From Gordonia sp. X0973 (GTDB taxonomy: Bacteria > Actinomycetota > Actinomycetes > Mycobacteriales > Mycobacteriaceae): a DNA stretch of 64,000 bases. A program made the position numbers and the translations under genes. Below are positions 33,478 to 43,995 of this stretch, piece by piece. Where the stretch lies: positions 434,001-498,000 of the forward strand of contig NZ_CP054691.1 of assembly GCF_013348785.1 (NCBI RefSeq), in the 5' to 3' direction. The stretch's first letter is position 1, and each line of letters opens with the position of its first letter. The notes below the pieces were generated by a model. The model had not been told where the DNA came from, searched no databases, and worked only from the letters and a program-made list of their open reading frames with translations.

Positions 33478-33559
33478 CAGGTGCTCCCCACAGAAAGAAT
33501 TTGCCAATAGGTCACTATTATTACCACATAGGCAATGCCCGCCGCGTTAAGGTTGTGCG

Positions 33560-34114
33560 GTGAAAGAACCCGGACAGCGCGACGACACTTGGATCGGCAG
33601 ACGGGTCGGCGAATACCGCAGAGACCGCAACTGGACCCTGGCGGCGCTGGCCGAGAAGGTCGGGCTGTCCACCACCCAGCTCTCCCGTATCGAGTCGGGC
33701 ACCCGGCAGCCGTCCGTCGGCACGCTCATCGAGATCGCGCACGCCTTCGGCGTATCCCTCAGCCGTCTGGTCGACGAGCAGTACACCGCCACCTACCAGC
33801 TCGTGCGGATCGCGGACCGGGTCGCGGTTCCCAGTGCGAACGGGATCCTCACCTCGCTCGGCGGTGACTTCCCGGCCCTGCAACCGGTGCACCTGTCCAT
33901 TCCCCCGGCCGCGGAGGCGCCGGATGCCCACCACGGCGGCGAGGAGTGGCTCTACGTGCTCTCCGGCGCCGTCGACGTGCGGATCGGTGGCGACACCGTC
34001 TCGGTGGCCGAGGGGGATGCGATCCACTTCCTGTCCGGCACCGCTCATCGGGTCCACAACCCGGGCGGCGCACCCGCGGAGGTTCTCATCGTCTCCACCT
34101 CCGCCGCTGGTTGA
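33560..34114 (+). CDS. XRE-family regulator with cupin sensor domain
   Basis: A 184 aa one-component regulator. Residues about 12-68 are the Xre/Cro HTH (YRRDRNWTLAALAEKVGLSTTQLSRIESGTRQPSVGTLIEIAHAF). Residues about 105-182 are a cupin barrel (HHGGEEWLYVLSGAVDVRIGGD ... GDAIHFLSGTAHRVHNPG), the ligand-sensing half. Such proteins usually sense small organic acids, amino acids or alcohols. The 82-base divergent gap with the MBL-fold gene holds TTGCC and GGCAA inverted arms near 33502 and 33531 and an AT-rich TATTAT, a likely shared promoter. Confidence 0.9.
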   Translation: MKEPGQRDDTWIGRRVGEYRRDRNWTLAALAEKVGLSTTQLSRIESGTRQPSVGTLIEIAHAFGVSLSRLVDEQYTATYQLVRIADRVAVPSANGILTSLGGDFPALQPVHLSIPPAAEAPDAHHGGEEWLYVLSGAVDVRIGGDTVSVAEGDAIHFLSGTAHRVHNPGGAPAEVLIVSTSAAG

Positions 34115-34163
34115 CCCGGGCAGCGCAATCGGTCGCGGGTCGGTCCCCGTCGCCGCCTCCGAC

Positions 34164-34190
34164 CTTGCACTCGGCATAGGAGAGTGCTAA
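34164..34190 (+). promoter_or_regulatory. CIRCE element, upstream copy
   Basis: CTTGCACTC, 9 bases, then GAGTGCTAA (34182-34190). The right arm is an exact match to CIRCE (TTAGCACTC-N9-GAGTGCTAA); the left arm matches at the last 6-7 positions. This is the HrcA repressor site for groE genes. Confidence 0.85.
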
Positions 34191-34197
34191 AACGGTC

Positions 34198-34224
34198 TTG
34201 GCACTCTCCTACCCGGAGTGCTAG
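34198..34224 (+). promoter_or_regulatory. CIRCE element, downstream copy
   Basis: TTGGCACTC at 34198-34206, a 9-base spacer, then GAGTGCTAG at 34216-34224. Each arm differs from the CIRCE consensus at one base. It begins 7 bases after the first copy, and a TTGACA at 34247-34252 follows, so HrcA would block the groEL promoter region. Confidence 0.9.
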
Positions 34225-34298
34225 GTCGGGACGGTGAGATCGGTCGTTGACACGCCGGTCGTCCGTCGCGGGCACCGAGTCCGGCCATCGAAACCTAG

Positions 34299-35954
<1,656 letters not shown>

Positions 35955-35983
35955 GCCCAACCGCGTCTCGCAGACAGATCGAT

Positions 35984-36021
35984 CTCGGGGCCGGTCATCC
36001 GCACGGATGGCCGGCCCCGAG
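35984..36021 (+). terminator. Terminator hairpin after groEL2
   Basis: Arms 35984-36000 and 36005-36021 pair over 17 bp (one wobble) around a GCAC loop, 29 bases after the stop. It is GC-rich and lacks a U-tract. Confidence 0.75.
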
Positions 36022-36134
36022 TCGTCGCGACCGGATTCGCGGGGTTCGCGCTCAGCGCCCGACCCGAAGCGGGTAGGTTCACCGGTGTAGGAAAACCGTC
36101 GACTCGACGAATCATCGACCAGGGAGTGCGCACA

Positions 36135-36809
36135 ATGACACCGGTGTATCGCGCTGCACTGGGGTCCGACTTCGAGAAGCTGCACCCCAATATGCAGTGG
36201 CGTTACGGCATCGACTCGTCGTCGGGCATCGCGCAGATCATGTCCGGACTGATGGAGTCGGTCTACATCACCTCGGCGCTCGGCCCGCCGGTGATCCGCT
36301 TCTACGGCAAACGGAATGCGATGCCGTCCAAGACGAGCCGCATGGTCCCGTTCCGCCAGGAGAACTATTGCTATCGCGACGAACTCGGTCGTGAATGCCT
36401 CGCCGTGCTGCGGACCTTCGAGTACAACTCGGGCGACCGCGGCCTGAACTCCGTCATCGTCGACGGGCGCGACGGATTCGTCGACTACTTCGGCGACGGC
36501 CCGGAGCTGCTGTATCCGTTGGAGCCGTCGGTCACCCGGGACGGCTCGCTGCGCCTGGACAGCGGCCCGGTTCGGTGGTTGCGCGGCCCCAAGGTCGCCA
36601 TGCGCGGACCCTTCGTCGCGCAGATGCAATACACCGAGGGGTGGGACGAGGAACACCAGCGTTTCCACTGCGACGCGACCGTCCGCAACCCGATCATCGG
36701 GGAGATCCTGCACTACCGCGGCTGGTTCACCGCGACCGACAAACCGTGTACGACGGCCGACATCCCCGACGAAGCCTGGACCCACCGACTGGTGGACCGG
36801 GAGAGCTGA
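36135..36809 (+). CDS. DUF4166 protein
   Basis: A 224 aa protein matching DUF4166 by its N-terminus (YRAALGSDFEKLHPNMQWRYG), the repeated strand pairs (FYGKRNAMPSKTSRMVPFRQENY, GLNSVIVDGRDGFVDYFGDGPELLYPLEP) and QMQYTEGWDEEHQRFHCDATVRNPIIGEILHYRGWF. Function unknown. ATG 36135 with AGGGAG about 9 bases upstream is used; GTG 36126 is in frame but abuts that site. Its own promoter must lie in the 113 bases after the groEL2 terminator. Confidence 0.8.
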   Translation: MTPVYRAALGSDFEKLHPNMQWRYGIDSSSGIAQIMSGLMESVYITSALGPPVIRFYGKRNAMPSKTSRMVPFRQENYCYRDELGRECLAVLRTFEYNSGDRGLNSVIVDGRDGFVDYFGDGPELLYPLEPSVTRDGSLRLDSGPVRWLRGPKVAMRGPFVAQMQYTEGWDEEHQRFHCDATVRNPIIGEILHYRGWFTATDKPCTTADIPDEAWTHRLVDRES

Positions 36810-36843
36810 CCCGCGGGCGTCCCCGGCAGGGTAGGTTGACCGC

Positions 36844-37287
36844 ATGGCCGTCTCCGCAAACACCCAATTCGATATCGACGCACCACCTTCGGTGGTCATG
36901 GAAGTCCTGCAGGACATCGAGTCCCTGCCCGAATGGTCGGGGCCGCACAAGTCGGCCGAGATACTCGAGGAATACGACGACGGGCTGGCGAAGCTGGTCA
37001 AGGTGAAGGTGTCGGTCGGGCCGATCACCGACGAGCAGACCCTCGCCTACCAGTGGACCGAGGACTCGTGCACCTGGGATCTCGTCGAAGGCACCCAGCT
37101 GTCCAAGCAGCACGGCGTCTACACGATCACCGACAACGGGAAGGGCGGCTCGCATGTCGAGTTCACCCTGGAGGTGGACCTCAAGGTGAAGCTGCCCGGC
37201 CTCATCGTCAAACAGGGCCAGAAGACCGCGGTCGACACCGCGAAGAAGGGCCTTACCAAGGAAGCAGTGAAGCGGGCGCGGGCATGA
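36844..37287 (+). CDS. SRPBCC family protein
   Basis: A 147 aa START-like protein. Signatures are FDIDAPPSVVMEVLQDIESLPEWSGPHKSAEI, a central strand set, and a long Lys-rich C-terminal helix (VKQGQKTAVDTAKKGLTKEAVKRARA). It is 34 bases after DUF4166 and overlaps the next secreted-protein gene by 4 bases (ATGA). The basic tail may favour membrane contact; ligand unknown. Confidence 0.88.
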   Translation: MAVSANTQFDIDAPPSVVMEVLQDIESLPEWSGPHKSAEILEEYDDGLAKLVKVKVSVGPITDEQTLAYQWTEDSCTWDLVEGTQLSKQHGVYTITDNGKGGSHVEFTLEVDLKVKLPGLIVKQGQKTAVDTAKKGLTKEAVKRARA

Positions 37288-37793
37288 TGGCCCGCGCGGC
37301 CGCGGCAGCCGCGGTGCTCGCCGCCGGGGCCTGGCTCTCGGTACTGGCCGGCGGTCAGGCGCACGCCGCCCCCGGGGCGCTGTGTCAGGCGGCCAACGGG
37401 CACACCAAGACCGTCGTCAACGGCGACAGCGCCTGCGGCGCCAAGGCCGGCAAGGGCAGCACCGCACGCGCCGAGGACACCAAGGGGGAGGGCACCGCGA
37501 TCGCCGTCGCGCAGAGTGGCGGCCACGCCGACGCCCGCACCCTCGACCGCAAGTCCGCGGCATTGGCCGGGGCCAAGCACGGCGGATCGGCGAACTCCTT
37601 CGCCACCGGCCCGGGCGCCTACTCGGTGGCGCAGGCCGACCATCACGGCACGTCGGTGGCCATCGGCGGCTGGGGCGGATCGGCGATCTCCACCACGCAC
37701 GGCGTGGCCTGCACCGGCGGATTCGCCTTCGCCTGGGAGTCGACCTCCGGCCGCGTCTGCGTCAACAGCGGGTCGCTGGGCTACTCGAACTAA
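37284..37793 (+). CDS. Secreted protein, function unknown
   Basis: A 169 aa exported protein. An Ala-rich signal peptide (MMARAAAAAAVLAAGAWLSVLAGGQAHA) is cleaved near AHA-APG. The mature part has four Cys placed as two likely disulfides (ALCQAANG with DSACGAKAG; GVACTGGF with GRVCVNSG) and Gly/Ala-rich strands between them. This spacing suggests a small disulfide-stabilised beta protein. No family was identified with certainty. ATG 37284 overlaps the SRPBCC stop. Confidence 0.7.
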   Translation: MMARAAAAAAVLAAGAWLSVLAGGQAHAAPGALCQAANGHTKTVVNGDSACGAKAGKGSTARAEDTKGEGTAIAVAQSGGHADARTLDRKSAALAGAKHGGSANSFATGPGAYSVAQADHHGTSVAIGGWGGSAISTTHGVACTGGFAFAWESTSGRVCVNSGSLGYSN

Positions 37794-37803
37794 GCGGGGC
37801 GCC

Positions 37804-38604
37804 ATGAGTGCGGCGGCGACGGTGATCGCGATCGTGGCGATGACCGTCGCACTGCCGCTGCTCTGGTTGCGCGCCGATGTGGTCGATCCGCGTCGATTCT
37901 CCGCGACGGCCGCCGAACTCGGCGCCACCGATACCGTGCGCACCTTCGTCGCGACGATGATCACCGAGCAGATCGCCAAGGCCGCCGGCACCCTCACCGG
38001 GAGTCTGGCCAAGCCGTTGGCCCAGCGCTACACCCGGTCGCCGGCATTCATCGGTGATTTCGTCGATCTCGTCGACCAGCAGCACGCCTGGCTGTTCGAC
38101 CCGCCCGCCCCCGACGTCGACCCGACGGTGATGCGCCTGGACCTCACCCGAATGGTGCGCCGCGTCGCCAGACAGGTCGCACCGATGCTGGGGGACCAGA
38201 TCGGCGGTCCGATCCGACTCCCCGTCACCCAGCGCAGCGCGGCACTGCGCGCCGGCCGGTACCAGCGGGCTGCGGCGGTGGTGTCGCGCTGGGGGATCGT
38301 CGCGCTCGGAATCGCCGTCGTCGCGGCGGTCGCCGCGCTCGCCTCCTCCGCCAGTCGTGGCACGACGCTGGTGTGGCTCGGGCTCGGAATGGTCCTCGCG
38401 TCCGGGGTCGCATGGTCGTTGGGGGCGGCCCTCGTGTCCCGGATCCGCAGGTCGACGGCGGGGATCGACGCGGGCGCGCGCGAGGTGGTCGATTCCACCG
38501 TCGGGGCACTCGCGGTGCAGCTAAACCGGTGGTCCCGCGCGGTCGCGGGTCTGGGCGCGGCCGTCGTCGTACTCGGCGTCGTGGCGAGGTTGCTCTGGGG
38601 CTGA
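37804..38604 (+). CDS. Membrane protein, tandem paralogue A
   Basis: A 266 aa protein with an N-terminal hydrophobic segment (about 4-22), an extracytoplasmic domain (about 25-155) and two or three C-terminal helices (about 160-215 and 242-262). The domain contains DTVRTFVATMITEQIAKAAG, DFVDLVDQQHAWLFDPPAP, VMRLDLTRMVRRVARQV. These blocks recur in the next gene, so the pair arose by tandem duplication. Family and function unknown. ATG 37804 is 10 bases after the secreted-protein gene. Confidence 0.7.
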   Translation: MSAAATVIAIVAMTVALPLLWLRADVVDPRRFSATAAELGATDTVRTFVATMITEQIAKAAGTLTGSLAKPLAQRYTRSPAFIGDFVDLVDQQHAWLFDPPAPDVDPTVMRLDLTRMVRRVARQVAPMLGDQIGGPIRLPVTQRSAALRAGRYQRAAAVVSRWGIVALGIAVVAAVAALASSASRGTTLVWLGLGMVLASGVAWSLGAALVSRIRRSTAGIDAGAREVVDSTVGALAVQLNRWSRAVAGLGAAVVVLGVVARLLWG

Positions 38605-38651
38605 GCCGTCGCAACCCGACGCGGCGGGCATCTGCTGGGTACGCTGACCGG

Positions 38652-39467
38652 ATGCGAAGTCTCGTGGCCTTCCTCGCCGGCCTGATCGCGGTGGTCGGGA
38701 TCGTTGCCGCCCTGCCATCGTTGTGGGTCAGCCAGCGCGTCATCAGCCCGACCGGATTCACCGCGACGGCGCAGAAGATGGCCGACAGCAGCGAAGTCCG
38801 GACGTTCATGGCGGACACGATCACCGACCAGATCGGCAAGCAGGCGGGGTCCGCCGCCGGCGCGCTGGCCCGCCCTTTCGCCGTGCGATACACCAGCTCC
38901 GAGGGCTTTACCCACGACTTCGTCGACCTCGCGCAGCAGCAGCACCGGTGGCTGTTCGATTCGCCGCCGCCCGGTGTCGACCCGTCGGTGATGCGCCTGG
39001 ACCTCACGAATATGGTGCGGCGGGTCGCCGGTCAGGTGAATCCGTCGCTGGCCGCGGCGGTCCCCGGGCCGATCCTGGTCGCCGTGAGCCAGCGCGATCA
39101 GGCGCTGGAGGCGGGCCGCTACCACGACATCGGCAGGAAGATTCCGCGATACGCCTACGGCAGCGCCATCGTCGCGCTGATCGCGGCGCTGGTCGCACTC
39201 CTGTTTTCCCGACGCCGCGCGGCGATGCTGGCGTGGCTCGGTTTCGGCGGCGTCCTCTCCGGCGCGGTCGCGTGGGCCGGCGGATACTTCTTCGCCTCGC
39301 GCGCGAAGGACGAGTTCAGCGGCACCGAGGCCGGGGTGCGGGAGGTGGCGCAGTCGACGATCAACGGGCTGGTCGGCGACCTCCACGAATGGGCGCTGAT
39401 CGTCGGCGGCGCCGGCGCGGTCCTACTCGTCGTCGGGCTGCTGGGCCGGGTCCTCGTCCGCGACTGA
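38652..39467 (+). CDS. Membrane protein, tandem paralogue B
   Basis: A 271 aa paralogue of the preceding protein with the same layout: N-terminal hydrophobic segment, domain with SSEVRTFMADTITDQIGKQAG, DFVDLAQQQHRWLFDSPPPG and VMRLDLTNMVRRVAGQV, then C-terminal helices (YGSAIVALIAALVALLF and later). The conserved acidic/aromatic positions suggest a common extracytoplasmic function. Function unknown. It starts 48 bases after paralogue A and converges on the lactone oxidase gene. Confidence 0.7.
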   Translation: MRSLVAFLAGLIAVVGIVAALPSLWVSQRVISPTGFTATAQKMADSSEVRTFMADTITDQIGKQAGSAAGALARPFAVRYTSSEGFTHDFVDLAQQQHRWLFDSPPPGVDPSVMRLDLTNMVRRVAGQVNPSLAAAVPGPILVAVSQRDQALEAGRYHDIGRKIPRYAYGSAIVALIAALVALLFSRRRAAMLAWLGFGGVLSGAVAWAGGYFFASRAKDEFSGTEAGVREVAQSTINGLVGDLHEWALIVGGAGAVLLVVGLLGRVLVRD

Positions 39468-39492
39468 GCGCGGACGGCGACTGACCTCGGAC

Positions 39493-40806
39493 TCAGTCGC
39501 CGAGCACGCGGGTGAGGTAGTCGTTGCCGAAGACGCGGTCCGGGTCGTACCGGTCGCGCACCGCGCGGAACTCGTCGAAGCGCGGGTACACGGTGCGCAG
39601 GTAGGCGGCGTCGCGCGTGTGCATCTTGCCCCAGTGCGGGCGCCCGCCGTGCCCGGTCAGGATCTCCTCCACGTCGGCGAAATAGGCGGCCGAATCGGCG
39701 GGGTCGTCGCGGTGGTAGCGGTGGACGGCGATATAGCCGCTTGCGCGACCGGTGGCCGTGGACAGCATCAATTCGTCCGCGGCCGCCGCGCGCACCTCGA
39801 TCGGGAAGCTCACGCGGTAGCGGCGCCGGTCGATCATGGCCCGGATCTCGCGCAGGGCCTCGGGGATCTCCTCGACGGGGATGGCGTATTCCATCTCGCG
39901 GAACCGCACGGCGCGGTCGGAGATGAAGACCTTCGTCGACGAGTCGACGATGGTGCGCGCCGACAGGGCATGTCCGCTGAGCTGGTTGATTGCGGGTACG
40001 GCGGCGGGCACCGTCCGCCCGACCGCGCAGAGCATCCCGAAGAGCTTATTCGAGAGCAGCTCGTCGTCGACGTAGCGCCGCAGCCGCGACGGCCCGGTCC
40101 GTGCCGTCGTCGTGGGCAGCCGGGTGTTCGTCTTGGTCAGGCAGCATTCGGTGTGCGGGAACCAGTAGAACTCGTAGTGGTCGATCGATCCGATGGCGTC
40201 GGCCCAGCCGTCGAGGACGTCGTCGAACCGACCGGGGGCCTCGACGGCCCGCAGGTGGAAGGCCGGCACGCACCGCAGGGTGATGTCGACGAGCACGCCG
40301 AGTGCCCCGAGGCCCAGCGCGACCGCGGCCAGGTCGGGGTCGTGCTCGGCGAGGGTCACCGATTCGCCGCGGCCGTCCACCAGCGTGGCGCCGACGATCT
40401 GGGTGCTGATGCCGCCGAAGCCCAGCCCGGTGCCGTGGGTGCCGGTGGAGGTGGCGCCGGAGACGGTCTGCCGGTCGACGTCGCCGAGGTTGGCCATCGC
40501 CAGACCCATCGGGGCCAGCAGCGCGGGGATCTCGTGCAGGTGGGTTCCGGCGGCGAGAGTGACCCGCGAGGCGTCGGGATCGGCCGAGACGAGGCCGCGC
40601 AGCCCCGACAGGCGGAGTTGGATATCGGTCGGCACCCCGATGCCGCTGAAGCTGTGGCCGGCACCGATCGGCTTGATCCGGCGCCCGGTGGCGCGGGCGT
40701 CGGCGACGAGCGCGCGGATCTCGTCGACGGTGGACGGGGTCTCGACCGTCGGGTCGGCGGTCTCGGTGCGGCCCCAGTTCTGCCAGTGTTCGGTGCTGCC
40801 GGTCAT
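39493..40806 (-). CDS. FAD-linked D-arabinono-1,4-lactone oxidase family protein
   Basis: A 437 aa flavoprotein of the vanillyl-alcohol oxidase fold. RIKPIGAGHSFSGIG and SGATSTGTHGTG form the FAD-binding domain; the C-terminal GRPHWGKMH holds the HWxK motif of aldono-lactone oxidases. No Cys/His covalent-FAD site is certain. Family members oxidise sugar lactones or polyols. ATG 40806 overlaps the upstream PLP gene by 4 bases, so the two enzymes are coupled and probably act on one pathway; substrate unknown. Confidence 0.9.
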   Translation of the reverse strand: MTGSTEHWQNWGRTETADPTVETPSTVDEIRALVADARATGRRIKPIGAGHSFSGIGVPTDIQLRLSGLRGLVSADPDASRVTLAAGTHLHEIPALLAPMGLAMANLGDVDRQTVSGATSTGTHGTGLGFGGISTQIVGATLVDGRGESVTLAEHDPDLAAVALGLGALGVLVDITLRCVPAFHLRAVEAPGRFDDVLDGWADAIGSIDHYEFYWFPHTECCLTKTNTRLPTTTARTGPSRLRRYVDDELLSNKLFGMLCAVGRTVPAAVPAINQLSGHALSARTIVDSSTKVFISDRAVRFREMEYAIPVEEIPEALREIRAMIDRRRYRVSFPIEVRAAAADELMLSTATGRASGYIAVHRYHRDDPADSAAYFADVEEILTGHGGRPHWGKMHTRDAAYLRTVYPRFDEFRAVRDRYDPDRVFGNDYLTRVLGD

Positions 40807-42053
40807 AGGAAGCATTTCCCTTCTCCCCGATAGGTCGGGACGACGTCGATGACTTGCGGGCCGCCGTCGGCGCCGCGGTCGATGATGGCCACTTCGTTCG
40901 CGTGCTCGGCCGGCTCGCCGGATTTGGTGTGGCGGAACCAGACTCGGCCACCGACCTGGAGCCGTTTTGCCGCGTCGCCGCGCAGGGGGGTCTGTACCTC
41001 GCCGGCGGCCTCGCTCCCGATATACGAAAGTCCTTGTGGCCACACCGGTTTCGGCAGGCGATCGGCCGCCGGCGGTCCCGAGGCGATCCACCCGCCGCCG
41101 AGGACGGTCACGATGTCGCGGGCCGGGCGGCGCACCACGTCGAGTCCGAAACCCATTGCCGGGGCCGGTTGGAAGTGGGCGTAGCCGTCGAACAGGTGCC
41201 CGCCGAAGAAGCCGCTGCCCGCGGCGATGTCGGTGACCGAGCGGTCGGCGGCGGTGACTTCGAGGGAGCCGGTGCCGCCGGCGTTGACGAATTCCAGCTC
41301 GGCGTATTCGCCGATGGCCCGGATGGCCTTGCCGCGCCGGTCGAGCAGTTCGCGCATCGAGCGCGCCTGGATGACTCCGATCGCCTTGTTGCGCAGCGCC
41401 GATCCCTCGGTGTCGTTGGCCAACCCGGCCACCTGCGCCTCGTAGGACATGACTCCGACGAGGCTGAATCCGCGTCGGCCGGTGATCTTCCGGGCCAGGT
41501 CGCGGGCGTCGGAGACCGAGTGCACCGGGGAACGGCGCACCCCCAGGTGCACCAGCCCGCCGGCGTAGCGCAGTGAGGCGTCGAGGTCGATGGCGACGCG
41601 GACCGGTTCGCGCGCCGACGGCGGCACGGCCCGGTCGATCAGGTCGAGGTGTTCCACGGAGTCCACCAGCAGGGTGACCCGCGAGCGGGCGGTGTCGTCG
41701 GCGACCAGTCTTTCGATGGCGTCGACATCGGCCGACGGGTAGCCGAGCAGGACGTCGGGGAGGTCGGCCGCGGTGGCGAGCCAATGCGCCTCGTCGACGG
41801 TGTAGGCCAGCACACCGGCGAAGCCGTCGCGCCGCAGGATGTCGCTGATCACCGACCGGATGCGCAGCGACTTGCTGGCGACGCGGATCGGCACCCCGCC
41901 GGCCCGGCGCGCCAGGTCGGCGATGTTGTGCTCCAGGGCGATGGCGTCGACGGCCAGCACCGGAGAGGGCAGGCGCGCGGCGCGCACGGCGGCATCGATC
42001 GCCGCCCAATAGGACCGCGGATCGTCGACCCACACGGGACGGTCGGCGCTCAT
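40803..42053 (-). CDS. PLP-dependent alanine-racemase-fold protein (amino acid deaminase/aldolase type)
   Basis: A 416 aa PLP enzyme. The N-terminal barrel begins LPSPVLAVDAIALEHNIADLARRAGGVPIRVASKSLR, where the Lys in VASKS should bind PLP. DLDASLRYAGGLVHLGVRRSP and FVNAGGTGSLEVTA are further family blocks, and the C-terminal beta domain follows (D-threonine aldolase/cryptic D-serine deaminase-like). This pair with a sugar-lactone oxidase recurs in actinobacteria. The reaction is not known. Divergent palindrome upstream at 42114. Confidence 0.85.
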   Translation of the reverse strand: MSADRPVWVDDPRSYWAAIDAAVRAARLPSPVLAVDAIALEHNIADLARRAGGVPIRVASKSLRIRSVISDILRRDGFAGVLAYTVDEAHWLATAADLPDVLLGYPSADVDAIERLVADDTARSRVTLLVDSVEHLDLIDRAVPPSAREPVRVAIDLDASLRYAGGLVHLGVRRSPVHSVSDARDLARKITGRRGFSLVGVMSYEAQVAGLANDTEGSALRNKAIGVIQARSMRELLDRRGKAIRAIGEYAELEFVNAGGTGSLEVTAADRSVTDIAAGSGFFGGHLFDGYAHFQPAPAMGFGLDVVRRPARDIVTVLGGGWIASGPPAADRLPKPVWPQGLSYIGSEAAGEVQTPLRGDAAKRLQVGGRVWFRHTKSGEPAEHANEVAIIDRGADGGPQVIDVVPTYRGEGKCFL

Positions 42054-42113
42054 GGCATCAATTCTGGCTGGGTCTTGTCTTCAACTCGCACGCGGACTAC
42101 GGTAACCGAAACT

Positions 42114-42133
42114 ATTCGTTCGAACGAACGAAT
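42114..42133. promoter_or_regulatory. 20-bp palindrome between PLP-enzyme and flavoprotein genes
   Basis: ATTCGTTCG and CGAACGAAT are perfect 9-bp inverted arms around a 2-base centre, midway between the PLP gene start (42053) and the flavoprotein start (42172). Position and length suit a dimeric regulator controlling both directions. Confidence 0.65.
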
Positions 42134-42171
42134 CCGAGATCTGTCGGCCCACCAGGTCGAAGGGGGATGCT

Positions 42172-43950
42172 GTGCCGGTATCGAAGAGGATGGTCACCCG
42201 CCGGCAGGCGCTCGCGGGGAGCGCCGCGGCTGTTGCCGCGGTGGCCTTCGCGGGGAGGACCGCGACCGCGGCGGGCAGTCCGTCGCAACACGCCGACGCC
42301 CTCATCGTCGGCCACGGGCTGTCCGGACTGGTCGCCGCCTGCGAACTCGCCGCCAGGGGCAAGAAGGTCGTGATCGTCGACCAGGAATCGGAGAAGAACC
42401 TCGGCGGCCAGGCCTTCTGGAGCCTCGGCGGGCTGTTCTTCATCGACTCGCCGGAGCAGCGCCTGATGGGCATTCGCGACACGCTCGACGACGCCCGGCG
42501 GGACTGGATGACAACCGCGGGATTCGACCGCGGCGCCGACCGGCGCGACGGCGAGGACTACTGGGCGCGCCGATGGGCGGAGAAGTACCTGGAATTCGCG
42601 GCTGGCGAGAAGCGCGATTGGCTGGCCGGGATGGGGGTGTCGTGGGTGCCGGTGGTCGGCTGGGCCGAACGCGGCACCGGCCGGCGCCGGGATCCCGGGA
42701 ACTCCGTGCCGCGCTTCCACATGACCCTCGGCACCGGTCCCGGGATCGTGGAACCCTTCGAGCGCCGCGTTCGCGAGTTCCAGCGCGCCGGACTCGTCCG
42801 CTTCCGCTTCGGTCACCGCGTCGACGAACTGCTGACCGTCGGTGGTGCCGTGACCGGCGTGGCGGGGACGGTGCTCGCGGACCACGGTGCTCCCCGCGGC
42901 AGGGCGGGTACCCGCGAACCCGTCGCCGGATTCGAGCTCCGCGCCCCACTCGTGATCGTCGCATCGGGCGGTATCGGCGGAAACCAGGATCTCGTCCGCA
43001 AGTATTGGCCCGCGCGGCTGGGAACCCCGCCGGCCTTCATGGTGACCGGTGTGCCGGCCCACGTGGACGGCCGGATGCTCGACATCACCGCACGCGCGGG
43101 CGGCCGACTCGTCAACCGCGACCGCATGTGGCACTACACCGAGGGCCTGCGGAACCACTCCCCGATTTGGCCCGGCCACGGCATCCGCGTCCTGGCGGCG
43201 CCGTCGTCGATGTGGTTCGACGCGACCGGCCGCCGATTCCCCAGCCCGGGCATCCCGAGCCTGGACACCCTGGGAACCCTCGAACTGATCCAGAAGACCG
43301 GCCACGGTCACTCGTGGTTCGTGTTGAACCGCGAGATCATCGCGAAGGAGTTCATCCTCTCCGGTTCCGAGCAGAACCCCGAGCTGACGGCGAAGAACCT
43401 GCCCGCCTACCTCGCGAGTCGTACCAGGGGCGTACCCGCGCCGGTGCAGGCCTTCGTCGACCGTGGACCCGACTTCGTCACCGCCCGGACCATCGGCGAG
43501 TTGGCCGGCAAGATGAACCGCCTCGCCGGAAACGATCTGCTGAACGCCGACGAGCTCCGCCGACAGGTGGCGCATCGCGACGCCGAAGCGCGGAAGCCGC
43601 AGTCGACCGACCCCGGCATCCGGCAGATCCGCCGCTCGCGGGCCTACACGGGCGACAACCTGTTCCGGACCACGGAATTGAAGCCCATCACCGACGCCGG
43701 CGCCGGGCCGCTCATCGCGATCAAGATGAACATCCTGACCCGCAAGTCGCTCGGCGGTCTGCAGACCGACCTGTCCGGCCGGGTGATCGGCGGCGACGGA
43801 CAACCCGTTCCCGGGCTCTTCGCGGTCGGCGAGGCCGCCGGTTTCGGCGGCGGTGGCTACCACGGCTACCGCGCACTCGAGGGCACCTTCCTGGGCGGTT
43901 GCCTGTTCACCGGGCGACAGACCGGCCGTGCCGCCGCCCGCATGCTCTGA
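42172..43950 (+). CDS. Tat-exported FAD-binding dehydrogenase
   Basis: A 592 aa flavoprotein of the fumarate reductase/KstD-like family. The N-terminus MVTRRQALAG with a hydrophobic, weakly charged core and TATAAG end is a twin-arginine signal, so it folds with FAD before export. The FAD site is ADALIVGHGLSGLVAACELAARGKKVVIVDQE; GLFAVGEAAGFGGGGYHGYRALEGTFLGGCLFTGR closes the domain. The substrate may be a steroid or similar ring compound, by family only. GTG 42172 has GGGGG upstream. It lies 45 bases before the serine hydrolase. Confidence 0.88.
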   Translation: MPVSKRMVTRRQALAGSAAAVAAVAFAGRTATAAGSPSQHADALIVGHGLSGLVAACELAARGKKVVIVDQESEKNLGGQAFWSLGGLFFIDSPEQRLMGIRDTLDDARRDWMTTAGFDRGADRRDGEDYWARRWAEKYLEFAAGEKRDWLAGMGVSWVPVVGWAERGTGRRRDPGNSVPRFHMTLGTGPGIVEPFERRVREFQRAGLVRFRFGHRVDELLTVGGAVTGVAGTVLADHGAPRGRAGTREPVAGFELRAPLVIVASGGIGGNQDLVRKYWPARLGTPPAFMVTGVPAHVDGRMLDITARAGGRLVNRDRMWHYTEGLRNHSPIWPGHGIRVLAAPSSMWFDATGRRFPSPGIPSLDTLGTLELIQKTGHGHSWFVLNREIIAKEFILSGSEQNPELTAKNLPAYLASRTRGVPAPVQAFVDRGPDFVTARTIGELAGKMNRLAGNDLLNADELRRQVAHRDAEARKPQSTDPGIRQIRRSRAYTGDNLFRTTELKPITDAGAGPLIAIKMNILTRKSLGGLQTDLSGRVIGGDGQPVPGLFAVGEAAGFGGGGYHGYRALEGTFLGGCLFTGRQTGRAAARML

Positions 43951-43995
43951 ACAATCGCAACGACGGACTGCCGGTCCCCCGTACCGGGGGCCACA

